Assembly: GCF_000332275.1 (NCBI RefSeq)
Contig: NZ_CM001776.1
Location: 620,001 to 684,000 of the forward strand
From: Synechococcus sp. PCC 7336
GTDB lineage: Bacteria; Cyanobacteriota; Cyanobacteriia; Thermostichales; PCC-7336
Length of the DNA: 64,000 nt
Reading direction: 5' to 3'
Shown: piece after piece, positions 63,532-64,000 of the stretch
Position numbering within the stretch: the stretch's first letter is position 1
Layout: each line of letters begins with the position of its first letter
Program-made: the position numbers and the translations under genes
Notes under the pieces: generated by a model
What the model was told of the DNA's origin: nothing
Seen by the model: the letters and a program-made list of their open reading frames with translations, nothing else
The model's database searches: none

Positions 63532-64000
63532 TCAGCGAGACCAAGCAGACAAATCCCTTCCCAAAAAACAAGAAAGCTCTTGATTTGAACCAGAAAAAAG
63601 GTTCAGAAGATGTTGGCGAGTCTCTGGGAGCATGGGAAAGGGAATGAATCTCTGTTTTTCAATTAGATTTCCATAGAAGCTATTTTTTACAAACTCATAA
63701 ATGCGATCTTTTACTTCTTTAGGAAAGAAATTGAGAATTTGCCTGTATCCAGGCATCGATCTTAAAGGTTGAAGAGCTTTAGACCGAGTTACACTTTCGT
63801 TTAGGATGGTTTTTGAATAGTGTTTTTCCACGGCCATGTCAAGCTGTTTCGGATATTTATCTATTCCCAGAAAATCATAAATAGCAACCAATTCTTCATC
63901 TATATTTCCAATAAAATCATCAGTCAAAGCAAAATGAAACGAGCTTCTAGAGAATACAGACAGATAACGATTGATTTGTTTGATATAATGACTGAAGTCC
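63532..64000 (-). CDS. Sulfotransferase family protein, 5' end beyond window edge
   Basis: About 156 codons of the C-terminal half are visible on the minus strand; the start lies past position 64000. The visible part, YIKQINRYLSVFSRSSFHF, then LTDDFIGNIDEELVAIYDFLGID and the C-terminal PETRQHLLNLF and CFLGRDLSAW, follows the sulfotransferase pattern of a lengthwise YL..F..., FLGI and LGRDL-x-W motifs. These enzymes move sulfate from PAPS to sugars or small molecules. The N-terminal PAPS-binding loop is not in the window. Confidence 0.75.
   Translation of the reverse strand, partial: DFSHYIKQINRYLSVFSRSSFHFALTDDFIGNIDEELVAIYDFLGIDKYPKQLDMAVEKHYSKTILNESVTRSKALQPLRSMPGYRQILNFFPKEVKDRIYEFVKNSFYGNLIEKQRFIPFPMLPETRQHLLNLFSGSNQELSCFLGRDLSAWSR

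Overview
The window is cyanobacterial chromosome. Almost every gene carries the HIP1 palindrome GCGATCGC, and the gene set includes a high-light-inducible protein (hli), a PsbQ-like photosystem II protein, a CpcD-domain phycobilisome-linker-like protein, the carotenoid gene cruP, a phytol-kinase-like gene, a DUF1815 protein and cobalamin biosynthesis genes. The fairly high GC, short operons and heavily mixed gene order suggest a unicellular, Synechococcus-like organism. I cannot name the species.

Layout: 1-3669 holds cbiA and cobO (minus strand), divergent from purH. 4114-7266 is an AT-rich, HIP1-free accessory cassette of two genes: a HEPN-like small protein interrupted by an in-frame TGA, and a 901-residue protein with two P-loop NTPase modules. 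It is the best candidate for an unusual conflict/defence system. 7312-22464 is mostly housekeeping: a Uma2 nuclease, hli, psbQ, gamma-glutamyltransferase, an SLC12-type transporter with an SDR protein, ileS, a PEP-CTERM protein, two YbjQ-like genes, an M48 protease and cbiD.

22672-30063 is accessory. It has a RelE/ParE-type toxin-antitoxin pair, three tandem pentapeptide-repeat genes on an exact 767-bp period preceded by the decayed tail of a further copy, a convergent 1197-residue RTX calcium-binding protein, and a MITE-like inverted-repeat element. 30509-34111 is a complete dTDP-L-rhamnose operon (rfbC-rfbD-rfbA-rfbB) with overlapping genes.

34306-50168 carries a proline-repeat surface protein, DUF1815, an Era-like GTPase, tRNA-Val(GAC), a UbiH-type monooxygenase, an M50 protease, a hydrolase, a DivIVA-like protein, an amidohydrolase with an FAD oxidase, tRNA-Lys(TTT), a phytol-kinase-like protein, a metal-site-altered MBL-fold protein, an antitoxin with a decapitated MazF-like toxin, ureF and a Na+/H+ antiporter. 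50276-64000 holds ftsX, ftsE and a WecG-type glycosyltransferase, a CpcD-like protein, DAHP synthase, a PsiE-like protein, a TM0106-type RecB nuclease, guaA, cruP, a DUF262/DUF1524 (GmrSD-like) protein, and the 3' end of a sulfotransferase gene cut by the right edge.

Linked functions are cobalamin synthesis (cbiA, cobO, cbiD), envelope polysaccharide synthesis (the rhamnose operon and WecG-like protein), division (FtsEX), photosynthesis accessories, and several intact or decayed defence/addiction modules. No rRNA, transposase gene or CRISPR array was seen. All family assignments come from reading motifs by eye; no database search was run.
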